Shown one piece after another: positions 18,238-19,332 of a stretch of 19,332 bases of DNA; the stretch's first letter is position 1; each line of letters starts with the position of its first letter. The notes beneath the pieces were generated by a model. The model saw only the letters and a list, made by a program, of their open reading frames with translations. It was not told the origin of the DNA and did no database searches. Position numbers and translations under genes: made by a program. The stretch covers positions 1 through 19,332 of the forward strand of contig JABVXU010000818.1 in the NCBI GenBank assembly GCA_013365365.1, given 5' to 3'. This DNA comes from Cruorifilaria tuberocauda (lineage: Eukaryota > Nematoda > Chromadorea > Rhabditida > Onchocercidae).

Positions 18238-18826
18238 ATGGCTACTTCAACAGGTCAAAGGTTAGCTGATCGGTATTTAATGACAAAACGCCTAGGCGAT
18301 GGAACATTTGGTGAAGTATTGCTTGCAAAAAAACTTGATACCGGTGATAAAGTAGCCGTTAAAAGGTTTCTATTTTTATTTCGTAATTTTAAAATTTGAT
18401 TTAATTTTTTGTGAAAATTCAAGATAAAATATAATTCTTTTGTTTTTTTGTAAAATCATTTTTTATTTCTTATCATTGAATTAATTGATTATTGATTTTT
18501 TTTAATCAATTGAATAATTATCATTGAATTAATTGATAAATTATCGATATGATAAAAATAGTTGTATTATTATATCAGTGAAGATAATTGATAAGTTAGT
18601 GATATGATTAAAATAGTTGTAAAAGGTAAGTTGAAAATTTTTTATTTAGAATGAAACGGAAATTTTATTCATGGAGTGAAGCAATGGCATTACGAGAAGT
18701 GAAATCATTGAAAAAAATGAATCATCCAAATATTATCAAATTACGAGAAGTAATTCGTGAACATGATAATTTATATTTTGTTTTCGAATATATGCAAGAA
18801 AATTTGTATGAACTTATGAAAGACAG
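18238..18826 (+). CDS. dyf-5: DYF-5 / MAK / CILK1 (ICK) family ciliary kinase, first two coding exons
   Basis: Exons 18238-18365 and 18650-18826, joined in phase 2 (AG|A = Arg43); the gene leaves the window after residue 101. The product begins [20 protein letters not shown] and holds the N-lobe of a Ser/Thr kinase: glycine loop GDGTFGEV (20-27), catalytic lysine in VAVK (Lys42), C-helix glutamate in LREVKSL (Glu59), then [14 protein letters not shown] and [55 protein letters not shown] and [10 protein letters not shown] are hallmarks of the MAK/ICK/MOK branch. In C. elegans DYF-5 limits cilium length and controls intraflagellar transport motors. An in-frame ATG at 18223 would add five residues (MYAKH); an in-frame TGA lies just before it. 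The 18238 start gives the N-terminus closest to the family. The downstream catalytic loop and activation segment are outside the window. Confidence 0.92.
18532..18621. repeat. 55-bp tandem duplication in dyf-5 intron 1
   Basis: ATTGATAAATTATCGATATG...AAAATAGTTGTA occurs at 18532-18566 and 18587-18621. The second copy runs into AAAAGGTAAGT, a strong donor-like sequence only about 23 bases before the real acceptor at 18649. It is too close to be used. Confidence 0.75.
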
Positions 18827-19332
18827 GTAAATTGAAATATATGAGTAAATAGTAAGTAATTAATTACCTAAATATTAATAAATAGTAAGTGATTAATTAC
18901 TTAAATATTAATAAACTATTGAAATAATTGTAATCGTGATCGTGCATTAGCCAAAAAGTTACGCGGAAACTGAGTAAATGATTTGTTGATTAATTTTTAA
19001 ACAACGATGATTTTTTTTTATTAAAAAGTAAATTATTATAAGTAAATAATTAAAATTAGTGGTTAAGTAGTTAAAAATTAATTAATAGTAATAATTAAAA
19101 CAATTGATTAAATGTTCAATAAGTGTTAAATGATTAAAAGAATATGATTATGAATAAGATAATTAAAGAATTGATAAAATACATAAGTAAGTATAAGTAA
19201 ATAGTAAAGAATGGAATAATTAAAGTTTAATAAGAGACAGGTAAACAATGTTATCTGTTATTTTAATAAAGTATGTAGTAAAAAAATATTTTAAGATTGA
19301 TCGGAAAGATAGAAACGAAATAATTATTATTT
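18827..19332 (+). other. dyf-5 intron 2, open to the right edge
   Basis: It starts with GTAAAT after ATGAAAGACAG. It contains a two-copy repeat of TAGTAAGTAATTAATTAC-type sequence at 18848-18920 and no segment resembling the next kinase exon (HRD or DFG motif). AGACAGGTAAA recurs at 19235-19245, echoing the real donor at 18821-18831. Confidence 0.65.

Noticed and set aside
18936..18978. Possible exon in dyf-5 intron 2 (GC-richer patch near CGTGCATTAGCCAAAAAGTT)
   Set aside because: The readable peptide does not resemble the expected kinase segment and meets a stop. No acceptor precedes it in phase.

Overview
This window is strongly AT-rich eukaryotic DNA from a nematode. Short coding exons lie inside long introns made largely of tandem repeats. 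The best protein matches from memory are nematode or metazoan genes: the ciliary MAK-family kinase DYF-5, an ANKS6/MLT-2-like ankyrin protein, and a divergent nematode-type cytosolic tyrosine phosphatase. A spirurid (filarial-like) nematode is plausible, but the species cannot be named from sequence alone. Exon models were built by hand from GT/AG sites, conserved motifs and matching intron phase. No bacterial genes, CRISPR array, rRNA, convincing tRNA or intact transposon was seen.

Layout: (1) Positions 1-5713, minus strand: eight exons of an ankyrin-repeat gene most like ANKS6 / C. elegans MLT-2. Its 3' part, where a SAM domain is expected, runs off the left edge. (2) Positions 5714-7441: upstream sequence of that gene, with a CA/GA microsatellite, a long inverted repeat and a possible short 5' exon near 6905-6917. 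(3) Positions 7442-15843, minus strand: a complete nine-exon gene (468 codons plus stop) for a classical protein tyrosine phosphatase with a basic, then His/Gln-rich, N-terminal tail. (4) Positions 15844-18196: a repeat-rich divergent intergenic region with a 48-bp tandem array, TG microsatellites and a perfect consensus X-box. (5) Positions 18197 to the right edge, plus strand: the first two coding exons of a dyf-5/MAK/CILK1 kinase. The rest lies outside.

Two of the three genes belong to families tied to cilia or NIMA-kinase biology (ANKS6 and DYF-5). The candidate X-box upstream of dyf-5 fits RFX/DAF-19 control of ciliary genes. There is no evidence that the three genes form one system. The two minus-strand genes share orientation but are about 1.8 kb apart.

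The most unusual feature is how the introns seem to have grown. Several tandem arrays start or end at an exon edge, and some units look like decayed copies of the neighbouring exon or splice site. The clearest case is the phosphatase intron array at about 11915-12350. Many 5' splice sites are also non-consensus, with a pyrimidine at position +3.
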